Shown in pieces: positions 23,553-31,890 of a DNA stretch of 64,000 nt (the stretch's first letter is position 1; the number at the start of each line of letters is the position of its first letter). The notes beneath the pieces were generated by a model that was given only the letters and a program-made list of their open reading frames with translations, was not told the origin of the DNA and did no database searches. Source of the stretch: Mesorhizobium sp. dw_380 (GTDB lineage Bacteria; Pseudomonadota; Alphaproteobacteria; Rhizobiales; Rhizobiaceae); the NCBI RefSeq assembly GCF_018588885.1, contig NZ_JAFFIW010000024.1, forward strand, positions 33,386 through 97,385, in the 5' to 3' direction. The position numbers and the translations under genes were made by a program.

Positions 23553-24092
23553 TTGCTTTCGCGCAGCCCGACAGAAACCAAGCCGGCAACCCTCGCCTGG
23601 CCTCGGTCCGAGAAGGCCGGGCTGGTGCTCCGCCCGGCGGCGGAGGCGGATTTGCCGTTCCTGTCGCGGCTCTATGCCTCGACGCGCATGGAAGAACTCG
23701 CCGTGACGGCGTGGACCGAGGCCCAGAAGTCCACCTTCCTCGACATGCAGTTCCAGGCACAGCACGCCCACTATCACAAACACTATCCCGAGGCCGACTG
23801 GCTGGTGGTGGAACATGCCGGGCAGGATATCGGCCGCCTCTATATCGAGCGCTGGCCAAGCCAGCACCGCATCATCGACATCGCCTTCCTGCCGGCCCAT
23901 CGCCGCAAGGGCTACGGTTCGGCGCTGTTGCGCGACCTGATCGACGAGGCATGGTTGGCCGGCAAATCAGCATCGATCCATGTCGAGAAGAACAATCCGG
24001 CGAGGCGGCTCTATGCCAGGCTCGGCTTCGCTATTGTCGAGGACAAGGGTGTTTATGACCTGATGGCCTGCGCGCCGCTGGTCGATCCGTGA
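23553..24092 (+). CDS. GNAT-family N-acetyltransferase
   Basis: A 179-residue acetyltransferase. The C-terminal half carries the acetyl-CoA pyrophosphate loop (IAFLPAHRRKGYGSALLRDL) and the following helix and strand (IHVEKNNPARRLYARLGFAI). The start used is TTG 23553, four bases behind the propeller gene stop, which suggests translational coupling. The next in-frame ATG lies well inside the domain. Its place in the collar/propeller cluster suggests it modifies one of those proteins or a small molecule tied to them, but this is inference only. Confidence 0.85.
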   Translation: MLSRSPTETKPATLAWPRSEKAGLVLRPAAEADLPFLSRLYASTRMEELAVTAWTEAQKSTFLDMQFQAQHAHYHKHYPEADWLVVEHAGQDIGRLYIERWPSQHRIIDIAFLPAHRRKGYGSALLRDLIDEAWLAGKSASIHVEKNNPARRLYARLGFAIVEDKGVYDLMACAPLVDP

Positions 24093-24135
24093 TCTACTGC
24101 GGCATAGCCGTTATTTGTAATGGCCATTCGTTGCC

Positions 24136-24362
24136 GCTGCCCCTCACCTGCCTGCCGGCGTTCGTCATTCGAAAAGCCAAGCAATTGGCTTTTGGTCCCC
24201 TAGCGGACCATTCCTCAACTCCCCGTATAGTGACGGGGAGAGGGGCGCTGTCACCGGCGATTTCGCAAATCTCCGGCGCCGCATGAAAGCGCCGGCGTCG
24301 CGGCCAGCCTCTCTCGCCCCGTTTACGGGAGAGATGTCCGGCAGGACAGTGAGGGGCAGCGC
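24136..24362. repeat. composite RIME-like repeat with extra hairpins
   Basis: The outer ends match the full RIME-like copies (GCTGCCCCTCACCTGCC on the left, complement ending GTGAGGGGCAGCG on the right). About 58 bases at 24161-24218 replace the usual left-hand sequence. They contain two perfect hairpins: AAAAGCCAA/TTGGCTTTT (24172-24193) and GGTCC/GGACC (24194-24209). It lies between the convergent GNAT and DUF6916-type genes. Confidence 0.8.
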
Positions 24363-24418
24363 TAACGGTAGAGATTGTCGCGTTTGGCGCAATCCGCACG
24401 TCGCCGAAGACCGAACGC

Positions 24419-24691
24419 CTAATTGAACACCGCCTCATAAAGCCGCCCGGCGGCATCGGCGGCGACCGGCACGATGAAGATGTCGTGGACCACACCATTG
24501 CCCGCGAGGCGATAGGTCGCCTGCGGCAGCGCGGTTTCGCGCGGTCCCCTGAACAGCAGCGAAAAACCGCCGCCCGGGCGCGGGCTGGATGCGATCCGGT
24601 TGACCGCGCTCAATTCGAGCGCGATTTGTCCGCTTCCGGTTTCGATGGTGAATGCCTGCCCGATCGCCTGTTCGAAATCCGCTGCCGTCAT
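24419..24691 (-). CDS. small DUF6916-type protein
   Basis: A 90-residue protein from ATG 24691. The composition and ordered beta-strand look (FTIETGSGQIALELSAVNRI, GGFSLLFRGPRETALPQATY, VHDIFIVPVA) match the short DUF6916 proteins that, to my recollection, often sit beside tail-collar genes in proteobacteria; I could not check this. No signal peptide or membrane segment is seen. The longer open frame to 24865 runs through a repeat element and is not likely coding. It is convergent with the GNAT gene and probably part of the same functional cluster. Confidence 0.65.
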   Translation of the reverse strand: MTAADFEQAIGQAFTIETGSGQIALELSAVNRIASSPRPGGGFSLLFRGPRETALPQATYRLAGNGVVHDIFIVPVAADAAGRLYEAVFN

Positions 24692-24713
24692 GCCATGTGC
24701 CTCAAACCGCCTG

Positions 24714-24770
24714 CTTTGTTTCCTGGCAATTCCTGTGGGAAAACCGCTGCATGGTTTTCCCGCATTGCTC
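24714..24770. repeat. hairpin repeat related to the element in the 55.3 kb gene
   Basis: TTTGTTTCCTGGCAATTCC.. runs into a perfect stem GGGAAAACC/GGTTTTCCC (24737-24761) and ends CGCATTGCTC. It aligns along its length with 55321-55376 (TTTGTTTTAACGCAATTCC...GGAATTGCTC). It lies in the 330-base gap between the DUF6916-type gene and the SapC gene; no gene is visible there. Confidence 0.6.
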
Positions 24771-25021
24771 TCGTGGCGGCAATGTCGCCGCTTCGCGGCA
24801 GGCTGTCCATAGGGCTGCAGCCAGGCCGAACGCTGCGCGAGACAATTCGCCGGGGCAAACTGCAAAATACAGCGGCGCCTGTCCTTTTATGCGTGCCTGG
24901 GACACTGTAGTACTTTGATCCTGCGCCGGATTCTTGGCCAAAACCAAGATCAGCGCACAAGAGCGGATCTTCGGGTCCGATGCTGGAGGGCCGGCCTGAT
25001 CGGCTTGGGGGAGAGGGACGG

Positions 25022-25828
25022 ATGATGGCTGAGAGTGGTGCGAAAACAGAGACGGCTGCGGCGGACGCTGCCATGCCGCTGTTCTACTCGAGGCCTGAAG
25101 CGCTCAACCCGGCGCGGCACGGCTCGCTGGGCTTGATTGCCCGCAGCGACTTCTCGTTCGCCCGCTCGGCGCACGCCATTCCGGTGGTGACGTCGGAAAT
25201 GCCGGCGGCGATGCGCTCCTATCCGATCGTCTTCATCGGTGCCGCGAAGGCCCCGGTGATCATCACCGGCGTGCGCCAGAACGAAAACCTGTTCATCGAT
25301 GCCGACGGCCGGTGGGCCGCGCCGCACTATGTCCCCGCCTATGTCCGCCGCTATCCCTTCATTCTTGCCGAGGACGCGAGCGCGCCCGGCCGGCTGACGC
25401 TGTGCGTCGACAGGGCAAGCGAGCGCGTCGTCGACCAGCTCATGGCGCCGTTCCGCGAAGACAAGGTCGCGTCGTTCTTCAACGGCGCCGAGGCGACCGA
25501 GGCGACGAAGCAGGCGCTCGCCTTCTGCGACCAGTTCCAGATCGATTTCAGAGCCACCCGCGTCATGATCGACAGGATCGACGCGCATGGCCTGTTCGCG
25601 CCACGCCAGAGCAAAGTGACGCTGGAGGGCGGCGAAGTGCTCAACCTCACTGATTTCCAGGTGATCGACGAGCCGGCCTTCAACAAGCTGAGCGACGAAG
25701 CCTTCCTCGACCTCAGACGGTCAGGCGCGCTCGGCCTGCTCTACTGTCATCTCGCCTCGACCAACAGCTGGACGTCGCTGGTCCACCAGGCGTCGCTGCG
25801 CAAGGCGGATGGCGCCAAAGGCGCCTGA
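25022..25828 (+). CDS. SapC-family protein
   Basis: A 268-residue cytoplasmic-looking protein of the SapC family (named after a Campylobacter S-layer locus). Family features are MPLFYSRPEALNPARHGSLG near the start, YPIVFIGA, APHYVPAYVRRYPFILAED in the centre and the C-terminal LGLLYCHLASTNSW. GAGAGG lies shortly before the ATG at 25022. The biochemical role of the family is unresolved; links to surface-layer export and to cupin-like or halogenase partners have been proposed. Its position behind the adhesin/collar block fits a surface-structure theme but does not prove it. Confidence 0.85.
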   Translation: MMAESGAKTETAAADAAMPLFYSRPEALNPARHGSLGLIARSDFSFARSAHAIPVVTSEMPAAMRSYPIVFIGAAKAPVIITGVRQNENLFIDADGRWAAPHYVPAYVRRYPFILAEDASAPGRLTLCVDRASERVVDQLMAPFREDKVASFFNGAEATEATKQALAFCDQFQIDFRATRVMIDRIDAHGLFAPRQSKVTLEGGEVLNLTDFQVIDEPAFNKLSDEAFLDLRRSGALGLLYCHLASTNSWTSLVHQASLRKADGAKGA

Positions 25829-25855
25829 AGACGGTCTTGCTCGTCGAAAGACCGG

Positions 25856-26419
25856 TTATGCCGCTGCCCGCCCGTCGTGCCGGCCCTCCCTGATCTCCTC
25901 GGTGAGTTTGTCACAGAAGGCGTCGAGATCGCCCGGGTTGCGGCTGGTGACAAGCCCCTGGTCGGTGACGACCTTGCTGTCCTCCCAAAGACCGCCGGCG
26001 TTGATCACGTCGGTCTTGATCGATTTGTAGGAGGTGACGCGGCGGCCTCTCGCGATCCCGGTTTCCACGAGAAGCCAGGGCGCATGGCAGATCGCGCCGA
26101 CGACCTTCTTGGCGGACCAGAACGACTTGATGAAATCCAAAGCCTTCTGCTCGATCCGCAGCAGGTCGGGATTGATAACGCCGCCGGGCAGGACGATCGC
26201 ATCGTAGTCGTCCGCCCGCGCCTCGTCCAAGGTCCTGTCGACAGGAACGCTCCGGCCCCAATCCTTGTGGTTCCAACCCTTGATCTCGCCGCTTTCAAGC
26301 GACACCACATCGACCTGCGCGCCCGCCTCGCGCAGTTTTTTCAACGGCACTTCCAGCTCGGACTGTTCGAAGCCGTTGGTCGCGAGAATGGCGATACGCT
26401 TGCCCGAAATGTCTTGCAT
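25856..26419 (-). CDS. DJ-1/PfpI-family protein (YhbO-like)
   Basis: A 187-residue type-1 glutamine-amidotransferase-fold protein, likely a protein or nucleotide deglycase or stress chaperone by family precedent. The nucleophile elbow is AICHAPWLL with Cys111-His112; Glu18 (NGFEQSE) is the conserved partner. The ATG at 26419 is preferred because GGAGA lies six bases before it; an in-frame ATG at 26431 has no good site. It converges with the SapC gene and stands alone. Confidence 0.88.
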   Translation of the reverse strand: MQDISGKRIAILATNGFEQSELEVPLKKLREAGAQVDVVSLESGEIKGWNHKDWGRSVPVDRTLDEARADDYDAIVLPGGVINPDLLRIEQKALDFIKSFWSAKKVVGAICHAPWLLVETGIARGRRVTSYKSIKTDVINAGGLWEDSKVVTDQGLVTSRNPGDLDAFCDKLTEEIREGRHDGRAAA

Positions 26420-26431
26420 CGTTTTCTCCAT

Positions 26432-26793
26432 CTTTCGGTTGATGGAGGCTAACGAGACCTGGCAGGAAGCGTTCCTCCTGTAACTTTATGTGATTTCCGG
26501 GAGATGTGGGGCAGGTTTCGACCTGAAGCGCATCGCGTCGAAACAGGTCCATGCGACGCGCTTCACGTGGTCGTTTGATGCACTTCGCGCACTCCAAACC
26601 GAGATCACTTTTGGGCGACATGCATTTATCTTGGGGCGATAGTTTGAGCTCCAAGCCGAATTTTTCAATCCCGAGAAGGTTTTCAGAATTCCATTGCTAT
26701 CTAAGTCTATAAGTTAAGTGGAATTTAATCCGACGCTCTTGGCCAGGGCGGGCAATCGAGGGGTTTGCCCTCTGTTCAAAAGGATCAAATATC
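26432..26793. promoter_or_regulatory. 362-base upstream region of tauA
   Basis: No gene is visible. An imperfect inverted repeat (TGAAGCGC.TCGC.T, arms at about 26524-26538 and 26551-26565) lies at its left. The 100 bases nearest tauA turn AT-rich (around 26685-26725, CTATAAGTTAAGTGGAATTT), as expected for a regulated promoter. I can name no operator; sulfur-limitation control is expected from the gene content only. Confidence 0.4.
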
Positions 26794-27801
26794 ATGCGAA
26801 GATTGATTTCCGCCGCCGTTGTCGGCTTTACCATCGCGGCCACGTTTACTGCCGCGCATGCTGACGACAAGAAAGTCGTCATCGCCTACCAAACCGGCGC
26901 CAACCCCTACAATCTCGGCATCGCCAATGGCGATCTCGCCAAGAAGACCGGCTGGAACATCGAATTCCGCCGCTTCAATTCCGGCGCCGACATCTTCGCG
27001 GCCATCGCATCCGGCGACGTCCAGATCGGCGATGTCGGATCGAGCCCGTTTGCGGCGGCCGTCAGCAGGGGCATCGACGTGAAGGCGTTCTACATCTCCT
27101 CGGTCTCCCGCGACGGCGAGGCCCTGGTGGTGCGGCCCGAAATCAAGTCGCCGGCGGACCTGCGCGGCAAGAAGCTCGCCGCAGCGCCGGTCTCGACCGA
27201 CCATTACCAGCTTCTCGCCGTGCTCAAGCAGGAAGGCATTTCCGAGAAGGAAACCCAGGTCATCGCCATTCCGCAGCCCGAGATCGTGGCGGCCTGGAAG
27301 CGCGGCGACATTGACGGCGCCTTTGTCTGGGATCCGGCACTTTCCGAGCTCAAGAAGAATGGCAAGGTACTTCTCACAGCTGGCCAGGTAGCCGATCGTG
27401 GCGCGCCGACCTTCAGCGCGCTGGTCGTGACCGGCAAATTCGCCAAGGCCAATCCCGACTTCCTTGGCCAGTATGTCCGGCTGATCGACGGTTACAACAC
27501 CGCCTATCTGAGCAATCCGGCTGCCTGGGGACCAGACTCCGAGGGTGCCAAGCTGATCGCAAAATTGCAGGGCGGCACGGCGGCCGAGAATTCGGGGCAG
27601 TTGAAGACGACCGTCGTTCCGCCGCTCGACGAACAGGCTTCCGACAAATGGCTGGGCGGAGGTGACAAGAGCACCGTTGCGAAAATCCTCAAGGACACCG
27701 CCGGCTTCCTGAAGGACCAGCACAAGATCACTACCATCAAGGACAGCTACGCCGAAGCCGCCGATCCGCAATATGCGGACGCCGCCAAGGCCTCGAACTA
27801 A
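26794..27801 (+). CDS. tauA: taurine/sulfonate ABC transporter substrate-binding protein
   Basis: Periplasmic binding protein of 335 residues with a Sec signal peptide ending AHA (residues 21-23). The mature part follows TauA closely: VVIAYQTGANPYN, IAAIASGDVQIGDVGSSPFA-like segment, KKLAAAPVSTDHYQLLAVLK, and AAWKRGDIDGAFVWDPAL. It heads a four-gene operon with an ATPase, permease and SsuD-type monooxygenase. A very stable hairpin stands between it and tauB. By homology it binds taurine or other sulfonates; specificity is not proven. Confidence 0.9.
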   Translation: MRRLISAAVVGFTIAATFTAAHADDKKVVIAYQTGANPYNLGIANGDLAKKTGWNIEFRRFNSGADIFAAIASGDVQIGDVGSSPFAAAVSRGIDVKAFYISSVSRDGEALVVRPEIKSPADLRGKKLAAAPVSTDHYQLLAVLKQEGISEKETQVIAIPQPEIVAAWKRGDIDGAFVWDPALSELKKNGKVLLTAGQVADRGAPTFSALVVTGKFAKANPDFLGQYVRLIDGYNTAYLSNPAAWGPDSEGAKLIAKLQGGTAAENSGQLKTTVVPPLDEQASDKWLGGGDKSTVAKILKDTAGFLKDQHKITTIKDSYAEAADPQYADAAKASN

Positions 27802-27819
27802 AATCCCTGAAAGACATCC

Positions 27820-27852
27820 AGCCTGGCTGGCGGACATCTCGCCAGCCAGGCT
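27820..27852 (+). promoter_or_regulatory. 13-bp perfect hairpin between tauA and tauB
   Basis: The arms AGCCTGGCTGGCG (27820-27832) and CGCCAGCCAGGCT (27840-27852) pair perfectly around a seven-base loop. No T-run follows, and the ribosome site of tauB (CCCGGAGG) starts a few bases later. A position between a binding-protein gene and its transporter genes fits an RNA-stabilising or attenuating hairpin that raises binding-protein output. Confidence 0.75.
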
Positions 27853-27866
27853 GCCCGGAGGCCACC

Positions 27867-28661
27867 ATGCTTCGTATCCGCGATGCCAGCGTCACCTTTC
27901 CAGCCACGGACGGCCAGGATGTGCACGCGCTCGACCACGTCTCGCTCGATATCGCTCCCGATTCCATCGTTGTCGCAGTCGGTGCTTCGGGATGCGGCAA
28001 GTCGACATTGCTCAACGCGATCGCCGGCTTCCTGCCGCTCAGCGAAGGCACGATCACGCTGGACGGAAAGGAGATCGTCGCGCCCGGCGGCGATCGTGGT
28101 GTCGTGTTCCAGAAGGATACGTTGTTGCCCTGGGCCAACGTGTTGGACAATGTTGCTCTCGGCCTGAAATACCGGGGCGTGCCGCGCGGCGAACGCCATG
28201 AGCAATCAAGGCGCCTGCTGGAACTGGTCGGGCTCGCCGATTTCGCCGAAAAGCCGCCCTACGAGTTGTCCGGCGGCATGCGTCAGCGCGTCGGCATCGC
28301 GCGGGCGCTGGCCACCGATCCGAAGATCCTCTTGATGGACGAGCCGTTCGGCGCCCTCGACAGCCTGACGCGTGAGACGATGCAGCAGCTTCTGGCGTCG
28401 GTCTGGGCCAAGACCAGCAAGCAGATCCTGTTCATCACCCATTCCATCGAGGAAGCCCTCACGCTCGGCACGACCGTCGTTGTGATGTCGCCCCGGCCGG
28501 GCCGAATCGTCGCCCGGTTCGACGCCGATTTCGTTCGCGAATTCGCGGAGAGCGGCGACATCGGGCCGATCCAGTCCCACCCCCGCTTCATCGAACTGCG
28601 ACAGGAAATCCGCTCGCTCATCCACCTGCCGGAAGGCGCCCGCACAGGAACCCTGCAATGA
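27867..28661 (+). CDS. tauB: taurine/sulfonate ABC transporter ATP-binding protein
   Basis: A 264-residue ATPase subunit. Walker A is GASGCGKSTLLN, the Q-loop is in VVFQKDTLLPW, the signature is LSGGMRQRVGIARAL, Walker B is ILLMDEPFGALD and the switch is FITHSIEEA. CGGAGG precedes ATG 27867. Its last four bases overlap the permease start (ATGA), so the pair is coupled. It energises uptake of the ligand delivered by TauA. Confidence 0.92.
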   Translation: MLRIRDASVTFPATDGQDVHALDHVSLDIAPDSIVVAVGASGCGKSTLLNAIAGFLPLSEGTITLDGKEIVAPGGDRGVVFQKDTLLPWANVLDNVALGLKYRGVPRGERHEQSRRLLELVGLADFAEKPPYELSGGMRQRVGIARALATDPKILLMDEPFGALDSLTRETMQQLLASVWAKTSKQILFITHSIEEALTLGTTVVVMSPRPGRIVARFDADFVREFAESGDIGPIQSHPRFIELRQEIRSLIHLPEGARTGTLQ

Positions 28662-29506
28662 CGCTTGCCGCCAATTCCGGAACTTCATCTTCGTCTTCGA
28701 AGGCTCAGCGCGCGCCGTCTCCCAAACCGCGCCGATCGGCGTCGACAAGCACGCTCGGCATCAGCCTGGCCACGCTGGCGTCGCTGATCGCCTTGTGGTT
28801 CCTTGCCGCGCATTTCGAATGGGCGTCGCCGCTGTTCCTGCCGTCGCCGGTCGAGGTGCTGAGCCAGTTCAGCGCCGTCTGGGCCGATGGCTACGCCAAC
28901 GGCACGCTGCTCGACCACACGCTGGCAAGTCTTGGCCGCATCGCCGCCGCGCTCGGCGTCGGCATTTTCCTGGGCATTCCGCTCGGCTTGCTGATGGGGC
29001 TCAATCGCTGGGTCAAGGGCATCTTCAGCGTGCCGATCGATCTCTACTGGGGCTTGCCGCCGCTGGCCTACCTGCCGCTGCTGATCATCTGGCTCGGCAT
29101 CGGCGAGACCTCCAAGATCGTGCTCCTGTCGTTGTCGACCTTTGCCCCGATCTGCTTTGCCGCACAGGCCGGTGTCCGGTCCGTGCCCATTGAACGGATC
29201 AATGCCGCGCTGTCGCTTGGCGCCAGCCGCCTGCAACTGTTCACCAGCATCATCCTGCCGTCCGCATTGCCGGAAATCATGACCGGCCTGAAGATTGCCA
29301 TTGGCGCGGGATTGTCGACGCTGGTCGCGGCCGAACTGATCGCGGCCCAATCGGGCCTTGGCTACATGATCATGTCGGCGGCCAATTTCCTCGCCACCGA
29401 CGTCGTCTTCGTCGGCCTCATCGTCATTGCCGTCCTCGCCTTCGCCTTCACCAGCGGCATGCGCTGGCTGGAGCACCGCCTCATCCCCTGGAAGGGCAAG
29501 CTCTGA
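28658..29506 (+). CDS. tauC: taurine/sulfonate ABC transporter permease
   Basis: Inner-membrane permease of 282 residues with a Ser/Lys/Pro-rich cytoplasmic N-terminus of about 30 residues and about six membrane segments. The coupling loop is RINAALSLGASRLQLFTSII. It starts in an ATGA overlap with tauB. Together with tauA and tauB it forms a complete sulfonate importer that feeds the SsuD-type enzyme encoded next. Confidence 0.92.
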   Translation: MTLAANSGTSSSSSKAQRAPSPKPRRSASTSTLGISLATLASLIALWFLAAHFEWASPLFLPSPVEVLSQFSAVWADGYANGTLLDHTLASLGRIAAALGVGIFLGIPLGLLMGLNRWVKGIFSVPIDLYWGLPPLAYLPLLIIWLGIGETSKIVLLSLSTFAPICFAAQAGVRSVPIERINAALSLGASRLQLFTSIILPSALPEIMTGLKIAIGAGLSTLVAAELIAAQSGLGYMIMSAANFLATDVVFVGLIVIAVLAFAFTSGMRWLEHRLIPWKGKL

Positions 29507-29547
29507 CGCTTCCCGCACACATTCCGCATCGCTGAAGGAACAGTCCG

Positions 29548-30705
29548 ATGTCCAGCAATACCCGTCCGCTTGACCTCTACTGGTATCTGCCGACCCATGG
29601 CGATGGGCCGTATCTCGGCACCGACGAGCGGCACCGCCCGGCAACCTTCGGCTATCTCAAGGAGATCGCCCAGGCCGCCGACCGGCTTGGCTTCAAGGGC
29701 GTGCTCCTGCCCACTGGAACGCGGTGCGAAGACGCCTGGATCGTGGCGGCCGGGCTGATCCCGCTGACCGAACGGCTGAAATTCCTCGTGGCGCTGCGGC
29801 CGGGCAGCGGGACGCCGGCGTTGTTCGCGCGCCATGCGGCCACGCTCGACCGCATTTCCGGCGGCCGTGTCCTGCTCAACGTCGTCACCGGCGCGGATCC
29901 GGCCGACCTTGCCGGCGACGGCAACAAGCTCAGCCATGACGAGCGCTATGCGCAGACCGACGAGTTCCTGACCATCTGGCGGCGCATCCTTTCGGGCGAA
30001 CCAGCGGATTTCGAGGGCAAGTACCTGTCCGCCCACGGCACCGATATTTCTTTCCCTCCGGTCCAGCAGCCCCATCCGCCACTCTGGTTCGGCGGCTCTT
30101 CCGACGCCGGCATCGCGATCGCCGCCAAGCACGTCGATGCCTATCTGAGCTGGGGCGAACCGGTGGACCAGCTTGCCGAAAAGGTTGATCGCGTCAGGAA
30201 AGCCGCGGCGGCGCAAGGCCGCACGATCCGCTTCGGGCTCCGCATTCATCTGATCGTACGCGAGACAGAGGAAGAGGCCTGGGCCGCCGCCGACAGGCTG
30301 ATCAGCCATGTCACCGACGATCTGATCGCCGAGGCCCAGAACGGATTTGTCCACATCTCGGAATCCGTCGGACAGAAGCGCATGTCGGCGCTTCACCAGG
30401 GCCGACGCGACCGGCTGGTCGTCGGTCCGAATCTGTGGGCGGGGCCCGGGCTGGTGCGAGGTGGCGCGGGAACGGCTCTGGTCGGCAATCCCGACAATGT
30501 TGCCGCGCGCATTCGCGAGTATCAGGAGATCGGCATCGAGACGATCATCGCGTCCGGCTATCCGCATCTCGAAGAGGCGTTCAACGTCGCTGAACTGCTT
30601 TTCCCCAAACTCGGGCTGAGCAGCGAAGCCGCACTCGCGGAGCGCGGCTGGGACGTCGAGTTCGGACGCGGGGTAGATCGGAAGGCCGCAGCATCGGCTT
30701 CTTGA
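29548..30705 (+). CDS. ssuD: FMNH2-dependent alkanesulfonate monooxygenase
   Basis: A 385-residue bacterial-luciferase-fold enzyme that would release sulfite from alkanesulfonates using reduced flavin supplied by a separate reductase (SsuE-like). Typical SsuD segments are LYWYLPTHGDG, FARHAATLDRISGGRVLLNV, VTGADPADLAGDG and PPLWFGGSSDAG. AAGGA lies before ATG 29548. No flavin reductase gene is seen in the window, so it must be supplied elsewhere. The pairing of a TauA-type binding protein with SsuD rather than TauD is notable. Confidence 0.92.
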   Translation: MSSNTRPLDLYWYLPTHGDGPYLGTDERHRPATFGYLKEIAQAADRLGFKGVLLPTGTRCEDAWIVAAGLIPLTERLKFLVALRPGSGTPALFARHAATLDRISGGRVLLNVVTGADPADLAGDGNKLSHDERYAQTDEFLTIWRRILSGEPADFEGKYLSAHGTDISFPPVQQPHPPLWFGGSSDAGIAIAAKHVDAYLSWGEPVDQLAEKVDRVRKAAAAQGRTIRFGLRIHLIVRETEEEAWAAADRLISHVTDDLIAEAQNGFVHISESVGQKRMSALHQGRRDRLVVGPNLWAGPGLVRGGAGTALVGNPDNVAARIREYQEIGIETIIASGYPHLEEAFNVAELLFPKLGLSSEAALAERGWDVEFGRGVDRKAAASAS

Positions 30706-30788
30706 TGTCTCGCGAACGACAATAGAAAGAATTGAGACCCAACCCATCGACAGCTGCAAACTTTTCGTGGTCACCTCGGCCGTGCGGC

Positions 30789-31090
30789 TCAATATCGTCG
30801 AGCAAGCCGTCTCTCGAAAAAGCCGAAGCCGACAGTGATCGCCGCCGCTAGCAGGAAATATCCTACCGCGGCTGCGAGCAGAGGCTCGTAGACCCGAAAA
30901 GTCTGCGCGCGAACGAGGTTCGCTGCACCCATCAGTTCGAAGACCGTGATCGTCGAGGCCAATGCAGTTCCCTTCAAAAGCAGGATATTCTGCCCGCCGA
31001 TCGCCGGCAGCGCCAACCTGAAAGCCTGCGGAAGAAGGACGGAGATCATGATCCGCATTTTCGACAGGCCAAGCGATTGGCCGGCCTCAC
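30789..31090 (-). pseudogene. amino-acid ABC transporter permease, C-terminal remnant
   Basis: About 100 residues match the C-terminal half of polar-amino-acid permeases: EAGQSLGLSKMRIMISVLLP, QAFRLALPAIGGQNILLLKG and TALASTITVFELMGAAN. The N-terminal half (first membrane segments) is missing; upstream sequence in the frame to 31226 does not look like permease. The start of a CDF gene on the other strand lies just beyond. It is a broken gene, probably cut when this region was rearranged. Confidence 0.8.
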
Positions 31091-31161
31091 GCAGCGGCAA
31101 TCGCTCTTCATCTGTCACAGTGATAGGTGCAAGGCCTTTCCTGGCGTGATAGCGATTTGCG

Positions 31162-31761
31162 ATGCCCTTAAGACTTGAAGAGAACAAGGCGTTGCGTGGC
31201 GTTGTCCGGCTGGTGGCGATTCTCAACCTTGCCTATTTCGGCATCGAGTTCGCCATAGCAAGGGCCATTGGCTCGGTATCGCTGTTTGCGGATAGCGTCG
31301 ACTTTCTGGAAGATGCCTCGGTCAATCTTCTAATCGTATTGGCAATTGGCTGGACCGCGCGAAACCGAGCGCGGGTCGGCATGGCATTGGCCGGCATTCT
31401 CCTCATTCCGGGCCTGGCGACGCTCTGGACGGCATGGGAAAAGTTCAACCTTCCCTTGGCGCCGAATGCGGCACTGTTGTCATTGACCGGGGCTGGGGCC
31501 CTCATCGTCAACTTGTCCTGCGCCTTTATGCTGGCCAGGTACCGCCATCATAGCGGCAGTCTGACCAAAGCGGCGTTTCTGTCGGCACGGAATGACGCCT
31601 TGGCAAACGTCGCCATAGTCTCGGCGGGGCTGGTGACGGCCTATGTGTGGAGGTCAGCATGGCCGGATTTGGTTGTCGGCCTTTGTATCGCCGCCATGAA
31701 TGCTGACGCTGCGCGCGAAGTCTGGGGAGCGGCACGAGCAGAACAAAGGGCCGAACCCTAG
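31162..31761 (+). CDS. short cation diffusion facilitator (CDF)-like transporter
   Basis: A 199-residue inner-membrane protein with about six hydrophobic segments, resembling the membrane half of CzcD/DmeF exporters. The conserved site region in the second segment is SVSLFADSVDFLEDASVN with paired Asp residues; the fifth segment carries SARNDALANVA. The usual C-terminal cytoplasmic metal-sensing domain and N-terminal His-rich tail are absent, as in a compact CDF subgroup. It precedes a Zn/Mn-type uptake operon, which supports a role in metal balance; export of Zn or Co is inferred. Confidence 0.78.
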   Translation: MPLRLEENKALRGVVRLVAILNLAYFGIEFAIARAIGSVSLFADSVDFLEDASVNLLIVLAIGWTARNRARVGMALAGILLIPGLATLWTAWEKFNLPLAPNAALLSLTGAGALIVNLSCAFMLARYRHHSGSLTKAAFLSARNDALANVAIVSAGLVTAYVWRSAWPDLVVGLCIAAMNADAAREVWGAARAEQRAEP

Positions 31762-31890
31762 CTCCAGGAGATCATCCGGAAACGTGATCGAGCTCTTCTG
31801 GCACGTTTTGGGGTCAGTCACGGCTTTGTGCGCATGAAAAATGGCAGCACCCGAAAGGGCATTCACTTGCGCCACATTTCGAACACAAAC

